A stretch of DNA of 64,000 nucleotides from Bacteroidales bacterium CF (GTDB taxonomy: Bacteria > Bacteroidota > Bacteroidia > Bacteroidales > UBA932). Location: contig CP006772.1 in NCBI GenBank assembly GCA_000473305.1, positions 1,302,001-1,366,000 on the forward strand, written 5' to 3'. Positions 1 to 9,771 of the stretch are shown here, piece after piece. Under the pieces are notes generated by a model, which did no database searches, was not told the origin of the DNA, and worked only from the letters and a program-made list of their open reading frames with translations. Numbering within the stretch: position 1 is the first letter of the stretch; every line of letters begins with the position of its first letter. Position numbers and translations under genes: made by a program.

Positions 1-1
1 C

Positions 2-2899
2 GGTGGGAAAGTTGCAATTGAAAGTGTAACTACCGTTAAGAAGAAAAGAGTGATAATAGCTTTCAACCCCACATTCGGAGAGTACCCCCTAAGAGCCGGA
101 CAAGTTGAAGCCATATATTCCATAGCCCGAAATCTGATGCCTCAGGAGTATCAGGATTACAAGCTTTTTCTTAAATGTAACGGTACCGGAATAGAAGAGT
201 TGATACCTCCTGTATATGATCATTCGAAAGAGAAGGCCGCTGCCAGAAAAGAGAAACACGACAAGAAACACCATGTCGCCAATAATCTAATTTACAGATC
301 ATCAAAACCATACACTGTAAACCATGGATTGCAAGACAAACATATAGCTTTATGGCAAAGTCACGGCTACTATTATGAGCAGAAACTTCTCAGGTGGGAG
401 TGGCAAAGGGCTAGAATTTTTCAAACAGTAGAGGACCTGTACACACAATCCTATGTACTTCCATATCTTGTGCCTATGCTTGAAAATTCCGGAGCAGTCG
501 TTATGCTTCCAAGAGAAAGAGATGTCCAGCTTAATGAGGTAATAGTCGACAATGATTTGGCCAACACCGGATTTTCTGAGATAAATGGAGACAGCACCTG
601 GAGATCTTCGCAGATTCCGGGATTTGCCAACAAAAAGGTTTCATACACACAGGGAGAAAATCCTTTTACCATGGGGACGGCAAGAGTCATAACATTCGGT
701 AAAAAGGGAGAGAGTGCAGGAACAAAGTATTATCCTACAATCCCCGAAAGAGGGGAATATGCGGTTTATGTTTCATATCAATCTTATCCAAATAGTACTG
801 AGAGAGCTATCTATACAGTTCATCACAAGGGCGGTGACACTAAATTCTTTGTAAATCAGAAAATGGGTGGTGGGACATGGATCTATCTCGGGACATTCCT
901 TTTTGACAAAGGTCAGAATCCTGATGTATATGTTGACCTCTTTAATGTCTCTTCGGATAAAGAAGAGGTTTTGTCTGCCGATGCAATAAAGTTTGGAGGA
1001 GGCATGGGTAATATCGCAAGGAAACCTGCCGAGGCTGGTTCTCAGACTAACGTTCCAAGTTCATCAACAGATGTTGCTAAAACCATCAAGATGCCTGTAG
1101 ACATTGCCCCGGAGACTAGCGGGTATCCGAGATTCACAGAGGGCGCCAGATATTGGTTGCAATGGGCCGGGTTCAATGACACTATATATTCTGCAAATGC
1201 TGGGACAAATGATTATAATGATGATTATATGTCCCGGGGCAGATGGGTAAATGTCCTTTCAGGAGGTTCTGTCAAGAATCCTAATGAAAATGGATACAAT
1301 ATTCCTCTCGACCTCTCTTTTGCTTTCCACACCGATGCAGGAACAACACTAAACGACTCAATAATAGGAACTTTAGGCATCTATACAAGATTGTCAAACG
1401 GCGATTCTGTATTTCCTACAGGAACACCAAGAATTACAAACAGATATCTTGCAGATTTAGTACAAACACAGATTGTTAATGATGTAAGAACGCTATACGA
1501 GCCAATCTGGGAACGCAGAGGCTTGTGGGACCGCTCCTACTCTGAGTCAAGGTCTCCAAAAGTACCGTCAATGCTTCTGGAACTTCTGTCTCATCAGAAC
1601 TTTGCAGATATGCGTTACGGGCTGGATCCTAATTTCAGATTCACAGTAAGCAGGGCTATATACAAAGGTATTCTCAAATATTTAAATGTTACACAGAATA
1701 AACAGTATGTTGTACAGCCTCTTCCAGTAAAGAGTTTCTCTGCAGATGTCGCTGATAACAGAGTGAATCTTAAATGGCTGCCTGTTAATGACACACTTGA
1801 ACCGACAGCTAAGCCTGCTAAGTATATTGTTTACAAAAGAGTTGGTGATGGTGGTTTTGACAATGGACACATCGCTGAAAAAAACACTTTTTCTGAAAAA
1901 ATTGAAAAAGACAAGATTTATAGCTACAAGATCACTGCTTTAAATGATGGTGGTGAGAGTTTCCCGTCAGAAATACTATCTGTTTACATTTCCTCAGAAG
2001 AGAGAGGCAAGGTACTTATTGTAAACTGTTTTGACAGAGTAAGTGCTCCTGCAGGCTATGCAACCAAAGATACAACCAGGGGAGGATTTTCAGATTACCA
2101 GGATCATGGTGTGCCATATTTGAGAGATATCTCATATATCGGCAGCCAGTATGAATATAGAAGGGAGATTCCATGGATGGACGATGATTCTCCCGGATTT
2201 GGAGCTTCATACGCAGATTACGAGACTAAAGTAATTGCCGGAAATAGTTTTGACTATCCTTACGTGCATGGTAAGGCGTTGGCTGCATTGGGTTACAGTT
2301 TTGTCTCCGGCAGCAGGGATGCCGTTACAGAGGGATCAATTTCTCCGGCAAACTACCAGGTTGTTGATTTTATAATGGGTAAACAACTTCAGTGCAGAAT
2401 GGGAAGAGATATAATGCCGGTCAATTATACAGTTTTCCCGAAATCGCTGCAGCGAGTAATTGCTGATTATGCAGCCAAAGGGGGAAAGATTATTGTTTCC
2501 GGAGCAAATATTGCCACAGATATCTGGGATAGTATAGAAATGGACAAGGAGAGCAAGGATTTTGCTGAAGGTGTCCTTAAATATAAATGGCGTACGAATT
2601 TTGCAAGCAAGACAGGAGAGGTTAAGGCAGTACAGAGCCCGTATAGTTTCAAGGGAAAATATTCATTCTTTACTGAGCCTAACGAAATATCATATTGTGT
2701 TGAAACGCCGGACGGACTGGAGCCGGTTGGCGAAAATGCATGGACTATATTCAGATATTCAGACAATAACATATCTGCAGGTGTAGCCTATAAAGGGACC
2801 TATAGCTCCGTTGCCCTCGGCTTCCCTATAGAATCATTAAAGTCCGACGAACAAATTCAGAATATATTCAATAACATTTTTAATTTTTTTGAGAAGTGA
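2..2899 (+). CDS. Xanthan lyase/golvesin-domain amidase-like secreted protein, 5' end missing
   Basis: The reading frame is already open at the left edge, so the start and any signal peptide are outside the window; the GTG at 50 is only an internal codon. Counting residues from base 50: about 170-315 resemble a golvesin C-terminal-like (xanthan lyase-associated) beta domain; about 355-545 look like an N-acetylmuramoyl-L-alanine amidase-type zinc hydrolase (SFAFHTDAG in a region rich in conserved acids); about 560-650 are a fibronectin type III repeat (VNLKWLPVND, YSYKITALNDGGES); the rest is a Rossmann-like C-terminal domain. Such proteins are common in Bacteroidales and are often labelled xanthan lyase, but cell-wall remodelling is more likely than xanthan cleavage. 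The stop overlaps the next start by 4 bp (GTGA), so the two genes are co-transcribed. Confidence 0.75.
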   Translation, partial: GGKVAIESVTTVKKKRVIIAFNPTFGEYPLRAGQVEAIYSIARNLMPQEYQDYKLFLKCNGTGIEELIPPVYDHSKEKAAARKEKHDKKHHVANNLIYRSSKPYTVNHGLQDKHIALWQSHGYYYEQKLLRWEWQRARIFQTVEDLYTQSYVLPYLVPMLENSGAVVMLPRERDVQLNEVIVDNDLANTGFSEINGDSTWRSSQIPGFANKKVSYTQGENPFTMGTARVITFGKKGESAGTKYYPTIPERGEYAVYVSYQSYPNSTERAIYTVHHKGGDTKFFVNQKMGGGTWIYLGTFLFDKGQNPDVYVDLFNVSSDKEEVLSADAIKFGGGMGNIARKPAEAGSQTNVPSSSTDVAKTIKMPVDIAPETSGYPRFTEGARYWLQWAGFNDTIYSANAGTNDYNDDYMSRGRWVNVLSGGSVKNPNENGYNIPLDLSFAFHTDAGTTLNDSIIGTLGIYTRLSNGDSVFPTGTPRITNRYLADLVQTQIVNDVRTLYEPIWERRGLWDRSYSESRSPKVPSMLLELLSHQNFADMRYGLDPNFRFTVSRAIYKGILKYLNVTQNKQYVVQPLPVKSFSADVADNRVNLKWLPVNDTLEPTAKPAKYIVYKRVGDGGFDNGHIAEKNTFSEKIEKDKIYSYKITALNDGGESFPSEILSVYISSEERGKVLIVNCFDRVSAPAGYATKDTTRGGFSDYQDHGVPYLRDISYIGSQYEYRREIPWMDDDSPGFGASYADYETKVIAGNSFDYPYVHGKALAALGYSFVSGSRDAVTEGSISPANYQVVDFIMGKQLQCRMGRDIMPVNYTVFPKSLQRVIADYAAKGGKIIVSGANIATDIWDSIEMDKESKDFAEGVLKYKWRTNFASKTGEVKAVQSPYSFKGKYSFFTEPNEISYCVETPDGLEPVGENAWTIFRYSDNNISAGVAYKGTYSSVALGFPIESLKSDEQIQNIFNNIFNFFEK

Positions 2900-4212
2900 A
2901 AATCAACAGGACAAGAGAGCTGGAAATAATCGAGCTTATAAAAAAAGAGGTAAAGCCGGCTTTAGGATGTACTGAACCGATAGCTGTTTCATTAGCTGTT
3001 TCAAGAGCCGCAGAAGCTCTGCGTGAAGCCGGATTCGAACCTGAAAATATTGATGTAGAAGTCAGTGCAAACATCTTGAAAAATGGTATGGGTGTTGGCG
3101 TTCCAGGCACAGGAATGGTAGGATTGCATATTGCAGCAGCATTAGGTGTGACATGTGGTAAATCATCCTACAAACTTGAAGTACTTAAGGATATAGATGA
3201 TTCCTCCGTTGAAAAGGCCAAACAGCTTATTTCCGATAATAAGATCAACATATCACTTGCAAAAACCAGAAAGAAGCTTTACATATCTGCAAAGTGCTCT
3301 CATAATGAACATTTTGCAACAGCCATTATTGAAGATCAACATGACGCTTTGGTATATGTGAATGTTGACAATCTAGTATTGACGGATAACAGGAAAGGAA
3401 ACAAATCTGGAGATGCCGAAAAAAATGAGGCTAACAAAGAGACTTTGGATTACAAACTGGATGTTGCAACTATTTATCAGTTTACAAAACAGATAAAATT
3501 TGAGGATATTGAATTTATCCTTGAATCTGTAACACTCAACAAAGCACTTGCTCTGGAGGGTCTTCAGAACAATTATGGATTGAAAGTAGGGAAGACAATC
3601 AAGGACAATATTCATCGCAATGTGTTTGGAGACGGATTGCTGACATATTCTATGGCCATGACTGCTGCTGCCTCAGATGCAAGGATGGCAGGATGTACTT
3701 TACCTGCAATGAGTAACTCCGGAAGTGGAAACCAGGGTATTACAGTAACTATGCCTGTGATTGCTGCCGCAGAAAAAATTGGCAGTAATCGTGAGGAACT
3801 TGCCAGAGCTCTCATTCTGAGTCATCTTATAGCAATACATATAAAAGGCTATCTCGGCAGATTGTCGGCGCTTTGCGGCTGTGTTATTGCATCTACCGGC
3901 GCTGCCTGCGGCATTGTATTTCTAAAGGATGGATCTTATGATCAAGTCTGTTTTGCAATAAAAAATATGATTGGAAACATTACCGGTATGGTATGTGACG
4001 GAGCAAAGGTCGGATGTGCCCTGAAGGTTGCGTCAGGAGTCTCCTCTGCAGTACAATCGGCAATCCTGGCGATGGAGGGAATCTGCATCTCGGAAAATGA
4101 CGGCATTATCGAGAAGAGTATCGAGAAGACAATCAAGAATCTTGGCAGCATAGGTTCTATAGGAATGCAGAAAACGGACAACATGATCCTGGATATTATG
4201 GTATGTAAATAG
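2896..4212 (+). CDS. L-cysteine desulfidase / serine dehydratase alpha-like protein (UPF0597, CyuA/YhaM family)
   Basis: A 438-residue protein of the CyuA/YhaM (UPF0597) family, iron-sulfur enzymes that split L-cysteine into pyruvate, ammonia and sulfide; the family is often misnamed serine dehydratase alpha subunit. Diagnostic stretches are KPALGCTEPIAVSLAV near residue 20 (its Cys25 matches the family's cluster/active-site cysteine), GMGVGVPGTGMVGL around 55-70, NSGSGNQGITVTMPV around 275, and RLSALCGCVIASTGAACG around 320, where further cluster cysteines lie. The GTG start overlaps the upstream stop in a GTGA arrangement and gives the family's usual length. Cytoplasmic. Substrate choice (cysteine versus serine) cannot be read from the sequence. 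Confidence 0.85.
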   Translation: MKINRTRELEIIELIKKEVKPALGCTEPIAVSLAVSRAAEALREAGFEPENIDVEVSANILKNGMGVGVPGTGMVGLHIAAALGVTCGKSSYKLEVLKDIDDSSVEKAKQLISDNKINISLAKTRKKLYISAKCSHNEHFATAIIEDQHDALVYVNVDNLVLTDNRKGNKSGDAEKNEANKETLDYKLDVATIYQFTKQIKFEDIEFILESVTLNKALALEGLQNNYGLKVGKTIKDNIHRNVFGDGLLTYSMAMTAAASDARMAGCTLPAMSNSGSGNQGITVTMPVIAAAEKIGSNREELARALILSHLIAIHIKGYLGRLSALCGCVIASTGAACGIVFLKDGSYDQVCFAIKNMIGNITGMVCDGAKVGCALKVASGVSSAVQSAILAMEGICISENDGIIEKSIEKTIKNLGSIGSIGMQKTDNMILDIMVCK

Positions 4213-4226
4213 GCTTCTGCCTATTT
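4207..4226 (+). terminator. Hairpin overlapping the desulfidase stop codon
   Basis: Perfect 8-bp inverted repeat AAATAGGC-TTCT-GCCTATTT whose left arm contains the TAG stop. A short T run ends the right arm but no long U tract follows, so it may be a weak terminator or an mRNA 3' stabiliser before htpG. Confidence 0.4.
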
Positions 4227-4308
4227 GTCATAAATTGTCACAGAATATCTGTTGGTACATCTTTTGATTTTAGGTTCTTCACAAAGAATAATCTAAAATT
4301 ATCATATT

Positions 4309-6318
4309 ATGCAAAAAGGAACAATAGGTGTTACTACCGAGAACATTTTCCCGGTTATCAAGAAATTTCTTTATTCTGACCATGAGATTTTCCTCAGGGA
4401 GCTCGTTTCCAATGCCGTGGATGCCACACAGAAATTAAAGGCTTTGATCAGCACGGGAGAATTCAATGCAGAAGCCGGAGATCTTCAAGTTACCATTACT
4501 TCAGATCCTGATAAGGGAACAATAACGATAAGTGACAGGGGAATCGGGATGACCGAGGAAGAGGTCAACAAATACATCAATCAGATTGCCTTTTCGAGTG
4601 CGGGTGAGTTTCTGGACAAGTACAAGGATCAGTTGAATAATATAATCGGTCACTTCGGTCTTGGATTTTATTCATCATTCATGGTATCTAAAAAGGTGGA
4701 AATCCAGACACTGTCATGGAAAGAGGGTGCCGAACCAGTTAAATGGAGCTGCGAAGGTTCTCCGGAGTATCAGATAACAAAAGGAAAAAGAAAGGATAGA
4801 GGAACTGACATTATATTGTATCTGGACGATGAGTCTAAGGATTATGCATCAGAAGCCAAGATAAATGAGCTACTTTATAAATATTGCAAGTTCCTCCCTG
4901 TTGAGATAGTTTTCGGAAAGGATAACAAGGTCATCAACAACCCGAATCCTATTTGGACAAAAAAACCTTCTGACCTTAAAGAGGAAGATTACCTCAATTT
5001 TTACAGGGAACTTTACCCGATGCAGGAGGATCCTCTATTTTACATTCACCTGAATGTCGATTATCCTTTTAACCTGACAGGTGTTCTATATTTTCCAAAG
5101 CTGAAGGATAAACTGGATATATCAAGAAACAAAATCCAACTCTATTGCAATCAGGTGTTTGTCACAGACTCTGTAGAGAATATTGTCCCGGATTTCCTCA
5201 CCCTTCTGCATGGTGTGATTGACTCTCCGGACATTCCGCTTAATGTGTCAAGGAGTTATCTCCAATCTGATGCAAACGTCAAAAAAATCTCGGCACACAT
5301 TACCAAGAAGGTGGCAGACCGTCTTGAGGAGATTTTCAAAAACGATCGTAAGAATCTGGAGGATAAGTGGGATAACCTCAAGTTGTTTATTGAATATGGG
5401 ATGCTCTCTGAAGAGAAGTTCTATGATAGAGCAGAGAAGTTTGCCCTGCTTAAAAACTGCGATGATAAGTATTTCAGTTATCAGGAGTATAAGACATCTA
5501 TTGAAACAGAGCAGACAGACAAGAACAAAAAAATCGTATATCTCTATACAACAGATAAGGATGAACAGTATACATATATAGAGTCTGCAAGGAACAAAGG
5601 ATATGATGTCCTGGTTTTCGACAGCCAGCTGGACTCACATTTTGTAAACCTTCTTGAAAGCAAATTCAAGGATACCACATTTGCCAGGGTAGACTCAGAT
5701 CATATCGACAAGCTTATTCAGAAGAATGAAATTTCAAAACCTGATCTTTCTGAAAAAGAGATAAAAGATATTTCAGATACATTTGAGTCTGTTCTGCCGG
5801 AAGGCTCACACTACAGTTTCTCGATAGAGAATCTCGGTGAAAACGATGGTGCCATTCTAATAACCAGATCTGAATTTATGAGAAGATACAGAGAGATGGC
5901 AGCACTAAACGGCGGTATGAACTTTTACGGATCTCTCCCTGAGTCATACAATATCACTATCAATTATGAGCATCCTCTGGTTAAGAAGATAATCGGCATG
6001 AAAGAAGCGGAATTAAAATCACAGCTAGAGGATTTTGACCAGAAAGCTGCAACTCCAGAAGCCAGACTTTCAGAGATAAACAAGACCATTTCCGGAAAGA
6101 AAGATAGTGAGATTGAGACATCTGTTAAAGATGAACAAAAGAGTATCGAAGAGGAGCTGGAAAACTTGAAGAATCAGAGAAAGAGCCTGTTGTCATCTTT
6201 TGGGAAAGGATGCGAACTGCTTAAGGAAGTGATTGATTTAGCGCTACTTGCAAATGGCATGCTAAAAGGAGAAGAGCTAAACAGGTTTATTAAACGAAGC
6301 TTATCTTTGATAAAATAA
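4309..6318 (+). CDS. htpG: Chaperone protein HtpG (Hsp90)
   Basis: ATP-dependent cytosolic Hsp90 chaperone. The GHKL ATPase domain is at the N-terminus: ELVSNAVDATQKL (catalytic Glu and Mg-binding Asn, near 30-40), DRGIGMTEEEV (near 80) and the lid/glycine-rich IGHFGLGFYSSFMV (near 115-130). The middle domain carries the conserved NVSRSYLQSD segment near residue 315 that contacts the ATP phosphate. A charged helical C-terminal dimerisation domain completes the 669 residues, slightly longer than E. coli HtpG and normal for Bacteroidales. The ATG at 4309 gives the family N-terminus QKGTIGVTTENIFPVIKKFLYSDHE-type. It stands alone, with about 95 bp upstream in which I see no clear heat-shock operator. 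Confidence 0.97.
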   Translation: MQKGTIGVTTENIFPVIKKFLYSDHEIFLRELVSNAVDATQKLKALISTGEFNAEAGDLQVTITSDPDKGTITISDRGIGMTEEEVNKYINQIAFSSAGEFLDKYKDQLNNIIGHFGLGFYSSFMVSKKVEIQTLSWKEGAEPVKWSCEGSPEYQITKGKRKDRGTDIILYLDDESKDYASEAKINELLYKYCKFLPVEIVFGKDNKVINNPNPIWTKKPSDLKEEDYLNFYRELYPMQEDPLFYIHLNVDYPFNLTGVLYFPKLKDKLDISRNKIQLYCNQVFVTDSVENIVPDFLTLLHGVIDSPDIPLNVSRSYLQSDANVKKISAHITKKVADRLEEIFKNDRKNLEDKWDNLKLFIEYGMLSEEKFYDRAEKFALLKNCDDKYFSYQEYKTSIETEQTDKNKKIVYLYTTDKDEQYTYIESARNKGYDVLVFDSQLDSHFVNLLESKFKDTTFARVDSDHIDKLIQKNEISKPDLSEKEIKDISDTFESVLPEGSHYSFSIENLGENDGAILITRSEFMRRYREMAALNGGMNFYGSLPESYNITINYEHPLVKKIIGMKEAELKSQLEDFDQKAATPEARLSEINKTISGKKDSEIETSVKDEQKSIEEELENLKNQRKSLLSSFGKGCELLKEVIDLALLANGMLKGEELNRFIKRSLSLIK

Positions 6319-6389
6319 TTAATTGTTAAGGTTCTGTTACATTTTTTCTCTTTAACAACAGATTTCTGGAATTTCCCTTTTTCTAGTCT

Positions 6390-6397
6390 TATTTTTG
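6390..6397 (+). promoter_or_regulatory. Candidate -7 box (TATTTTTG) for the DUF47-Pit operon
   Basis: Exact match to the Bacteroides -7 consensus TAnnTTTG, 20 bp before the ATG at 6418. No clear -33 TTTG is visible. Confidence 0.5.
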
Positions 6398-6417
6398 CAC
6401 AAAATATATAAAAAGAC

Positions 6418-7068
6418 ATGAAAATTGACAGATTTTTCCAACTATTTATTGTTAAAGAGAAGAAATTCTACCCTTTGTACATCTCTCAGCTTGAAATAAT
6501 AAATAAAGCTGCACAGGAGCTCAAATCTCTCTTTCTTGAAAGTAACTATGAGGCTCAGAAAGAGTTATATAAAAGGATCAACTCTCTGGAAATGGAGGGA
6601 GATCATATAACAGGAAGAATATATGAAGAGCTGGAACAAACTTTTGTCACTCCATTTGACAGAGAGGACATTCATATTCTTGCCTATAGGATAGACACAT
6701 TTCTTGACTTCATCCATGATTCTGCCCGTAAGCAGGTAATGTACAAGCCTAAGAACACCTACAAGGATATGATTACTATTGCTGATTATATTATTGAGCT
6801 TTCAGGACTTCTGAAAGAGATGGTTGGTAAGCTTGAATATATAATGAAACAACATGAGGATATTCTCACTAAAGCCAAAAGAGTTAAAGACATAGAGAGG
6901 CTTGTTGATCAGCTTTATGAAAACTTCAACAGCTTTTTATTTGAAAACGAGAAGGATGCCATTGAACTTGTAAAGCACAAAAACATTGTTCAGAGCCTTG
7001 AAGATGCAACAGACAGGGCAAAAGATGTAAGTGATTGCATTAGGTCTATAATTGTCAAACAAGCATAA
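6418..7068 (+). CDS. DUF47 family PhoU-like regulator of the Pit phosphate transporter
   Basis: A 216-residue, all-helical, charged protein of the DUF47 (PhoU-related) family, almost always encoded next to a PitA-type phosphate permease and thought to modulate it. Typical family segments are EMEGDHITGRIYEELEQTFVTPFDREDIH (about 60-85) and the repeated second half LEDATDRAKDVSDCIRSIIVK. The acidic E/D clusters in the three-helix bundles match the metal-binding patches of PhoU proteins. It is 11 bp upstream of the transporter gene and surely co-transcribed with it from the -7 box at 6390. Cytoplasmic, membrane-peripheral role inferred from the family. Confidence 0.9.
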   Translation: MKIDRFFQLFIVKEKKFYPLYISQLEIINKAAQELKSLFLESNYEAQKELYKRINSLEMEGDHITGRIYEELEQTFVTPFDREDIHILAYRIDTFLDFIHDSARKQVMYKPKNTYKDMITIADYIIELSGLLKEMVGKLEYIMKQHEDILTKAKRVKDIERLVDQLYENFNSFLFENEKDAIELVKHKNIVQSLEDATDRAKDVSDCIRSIIVKQA

Positions 7069-7079
7069 ATAAAGCGCAT

Positions 7080-8111
7080 ATGTTGACAATAGTCATAATA
7101 GCAATAGTTGTAGCCCTTCTGTTTGATTTTCTCAACGGAATGAATGATGCTGCAAACTCAATTGCAACAATAGTTTCTACTAGAGTCCTCTCCCCGACTG
7201 CCGCCGTGCTTTGGGCTGCATTCTGGAATTTTGCCGCATTTTTCATCTTCGGAGTACATGTTGCCAATACCATAGGTAAAGGTATTGTAGATCCGAATGT
7301 TGTTAATCCCTATATAATTTTATCTGCTCTAAGTGGTTCTGTAATATGGGTATACGCCTGTACCAAACTGGGTATGCCGATAAGTGTATCGCACGCATTG
7401 ATTGGAGGACTTATCGGTCCGGTGTGGTTTACTCATGGCACCAGCGCTCTTATAGGAACAGGGATACTTAAAATCGGCATTTTTATAGTACTCTCTCCTT
7501 TGATTGGTTCGATACTTGGCTTTATAATGATGGCCATCACTCTTTTCATTCACAAAAACAAGCATCCGTTGAAGGTTGAAAAGAGATTCAAGGTTATGCA
7601 ACTTTTCTCCTCTGCAATATTCAGTCTGGGACACGGAGGCAACGATGCCCAGAAAACTATGGGTATTATTGCCATGTTACTGTTCAGTGTTGCCGGGAGT
7701 AATGAGTTTATCGCAAAATATCTATATGAACCGGGCGTTGGGTTTCACGTACCACTCTGGATTACAATCACATGCTACTCCGTAATTGCATTAGGAACAA
7801 TTACAGGCGGATGGAAGGTTATCAGGACTCTCGGAGATGGTCTGGCTAAATTAAAACCTGTACAAGGTTTCTGTGCAGAGACTGCCGGTGCATTGACACT
7901 AATAGGTACAGCCCTTACAGGTATTCCAGTCAGCACAACTCATACAATTACGGGTTCTATTATCGGCGTCGGTATGACAAAAGGGGTTGCAACAGTTAAA
8001 TGGGCAACAGCCAAAAACATCGTAGGGGCATGGATTTTCACCATACCGGCCAGCCTTCTTATTTCCGGTCTTATATACGTAGTTATTGAAGCAATACTGG
8101 TTTTGCCTTAG
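7080..8111 (+). CDS. Low-affinity inorganic phosphate transporter, PiT family
   Basis: Inner-membrane permease that takes up phosphate (usually as a metal-phosphate complex) with protons or sodium. The two inverted PiT signatures are visible: FLNGMNDAANSIATIVSTRVLSP near residue 18-40 and SLGHGGNDAQKTMGI near 183-197. About ten hydrophobic segments span the 343 residues, shorter than E. coli PitA (499) because the large central loop is missing, as is usual in this phylum. The ATG at 7080 follows the DUF47 stop by 11 bp. Its stop overlaps the stop of the convergent leuB by 4 bp, leaving no room for a separate terminator. Confidence 0.92.
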   Translation: MLTIVIIAIVVALLFDFLNGMNDAANSIATIVSTRVLSPTAAVLWAAFWNFAAFFIFGVHVANTIGKGIVDPNVVNPYIILSALSGSVIWVYACTKLGMPISVSHALIGGLIGPVWFTHGTSALIGTGILKIGIFIVLSPLIGSILGFIMMAITLFIHKNKHPLKVEKRFKVMQLFSSAIFSLGHGGNDAQKTMGIIAMLLFSVAGSNEFIAKYLYEPGVGFHVPLWITITCYSVIALGTITGGWKVIRTLGDGLAKLKPVQGFCAETAGALTLIGTALTGIPVSTTHTITGSIIGVGMTKGVATVKWATAKNIVGAWIFTIPASLLISGLIYVVIEAILVLP

Positions 8112-9181
8112 TTTTTGGCAATGTACTCTGCGACATAATCTCCTATGTCTGATGTCGTATAGGCTTTAGCCTCTTTTACAAGTTCGGGTGTGAGTATTCC
8201 ATTATTGATGGCATCTTCACACCCTTTTCTTATTGCACTGGCTTCGGCATTCAAATCAAACGCACCCTCAAGCAACATGGCTGCAGATAAAATTGTAGCA
8301 ATTGGATTTGCTATGTTCTTACCCGCTCCCTGAGGAAATGATCCGTGAATTGGCTCAAACAACGGCGTATGAGTTCCGATTGACGAAGATGGCAAGAGAC
8401 CTATTGAGCCGGTCAGCACGCTTGCCTGATCACTCAAGATATCACCAAACATATTTTCCGTGAGAATTACATCAAATCTTCCGGGGTCTGTAACTAGTTG
8501 CATAGCTGCATTATCTACAAAAAGGCAGTCTAGTTGAACATCACTGTATTCGCTCTTGTGGAGGTTTGAAACCACCTCTCTCCAGAGTCTGGATGTAGCC
8601 AATACATTTGCTTTGTCAACCAATGTAACCAATCCTTTACGCTTTCTTGCCATTATAAATGCAATCCGGGATATTCTTTCAATTTCGACATCAGAATAGA
8701 GAGACGTGTCATAAGCTCTCCTGCCGTCCTCGCTTCTTCCTCTCGGTTCTCCGAAATAGATACCGCCTGTGAGCTCTCTTACAACAACTAAATCGACATC
8801 TTTAACGACACTCTCTTTGAGGGGAGACCTATCTATCAGCTTAGTGTATATTTCCACCGGACGTATATTTGCATATAGACCCAGACTCTTTCTCATTTTC
8901 AACAATCCCTGTTCCGGACGTACCTTCGCTGCAGGATTGTTATCATATTTTGGGTCACCTATTGCTCCGAAAAGAATTGCATCCGACTCCATACAAAGTT
9001 TATGCGTCTCTTCAGGGTACGGTTCACCACAGTCATCTATCGCAGCTGCTCCAATCTCTCCATAGATGTATTCAAATTTATGGTTGAACCTTGATTCCAC
9101 AGCTTTTAGAACCTTAACGCTCTCTGCCACTATCTCCGGGCCGATTCCATCTCCCGGAAGAACTGCTATTTTTTTATTCAT
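8108..9181 (-). CDS. leuB: 3-isopropylmalate dehydrogenase
   Basis: NAD-dependent oxidative decarboxylation of 3-isopropylmalate to 2-oxoisocaproate, the third step of leucine synthesis. The 357-residue sequence shows the family N-terminus KIAVLPGDGIGPEIV, the substrate-binding arginines in EQGLLKMRKSLGLYANIRP and VVRELTGGIYFGEPRG, and the metal/NAD region ENMFGDILSDQASVLTGSIGLLPS and FEPIHGSFPQGAGKNIANP. Last gene of leuACDB; its ATG overlaps the leuD stop by 4 bp, so translation is probably coupled. Expression should follow the leucine attenuator upstream of leuA. Confidence 0.97.
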   Translation of the reverse strand: MNKKIAVLPGDGIGPEIVAESVKVLKAVESRFNHKFEYIYGEIGAAAIDDCGEPYPEETHKLCMESDAILFGAIGDPKYDNNPAAKVRPEQGLLKMRKSLGLYANIRPVEIYTKLIDRSPLKESVVKDVDLVVVRELTGGIYFGEPRGRSEDGRRAYDTSLYSDVEIERISRIAFIMARKRKGLVTLVDKANVLATSRLWREVVSNLHKSEYSDVQLDCLFVDNAAMQLVTDPGRFDVILTENMFGDILSDQASVLTGSIGLLPSSSIGTHTPLFEPIHGSFPQGAGKNIANPIATILSAAMLLEGAFDLNAEASAIRKGCEDAINNGILTPELVKEAKAYTTSDIGDYVAEYIAKN

Positions 9182-9771
9182 AACACCCTATCTCTTTTAT
9201 TTTCAAATATTTCTATCTCTTGTCTGCCTGATATTAAAAAGTCGATGTCATCAAATCCGTTAATCAGACAGTTTTGTTTATATGAGTTAATCTGAAAGTC
9301 TTCTCTCTCCCCTGTTAAAGATATTGTTACACTGCGTTCAGGAAGGTTTATGACAATATCACTCCCGGGATTTTTAAAGATTTTATTAAGGAAATCATCC
9401 GAGACCTGCACAGGGAGTAATCCGTTGTTCAGAGCATTGTTTTTAAAAATATCTGCAAAGAAACTCGATATGACAGCTCTGAATCCGTAATCGTAAATAG
9501 CCCATGCTGCATGCTCCCTGCTTGACCCGCAACCGAAATTCCTGCCGGCAACAAGTATTTTTTCACCTTTGTTATTGTTGAGTTCTGATGAAGAAATCAT
9601 CTCGCCCTCATTGTCGTATCTCCAATCGTAGAAGAGGTTTTTACCGAAACCCTCTCTTGTTGTTGTCTTAAGAAATCTTGCAGGTATTATTTGATCTGTA
9701 TCGATATTCTCAATTGGCACATTTATAGTTCCCGATTTAAGTATTGTAAACTTTTCAAAGCCCATAATCAA
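9178..9771 (-). CDS. leuD: 3-isopropylmalate dehydratase small subunit
   Basis: Small (swivel) subunit of isopropylmalate isomerase, which interconverts 2- and 3-isopropylmalate together with LeuC. Diagnostic segments: the family's [22 protein letters not shown] near 20-40 and [17 protein letters not shown] near 75-92, which forms part of the substrate pocket. The 197 residues are standard. A start at the second Met (MGFEKF) is possible instead of MIMGFEKF. Overlaps leuC upstream and leuB downstream by 4 bp each. Confidence 0.96.
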   Translation of the reverse strand: MIMGFEKFTILKSGTINVPIENIDTDQIIPARFLKTTTREGFGKNLFYDWRYDNEGEMISSSELNNNKGEKILVAGRNFGCGSSREHAAWAIYDYGFRAVISSFFADIFKNNALNNGLLPVQVSDDFLNKIFKNPGSDIVINLPERSVTISLTGEREDFQINSYKQNCLINGFDDIDFLISGRQEIEIFENKRDRVL

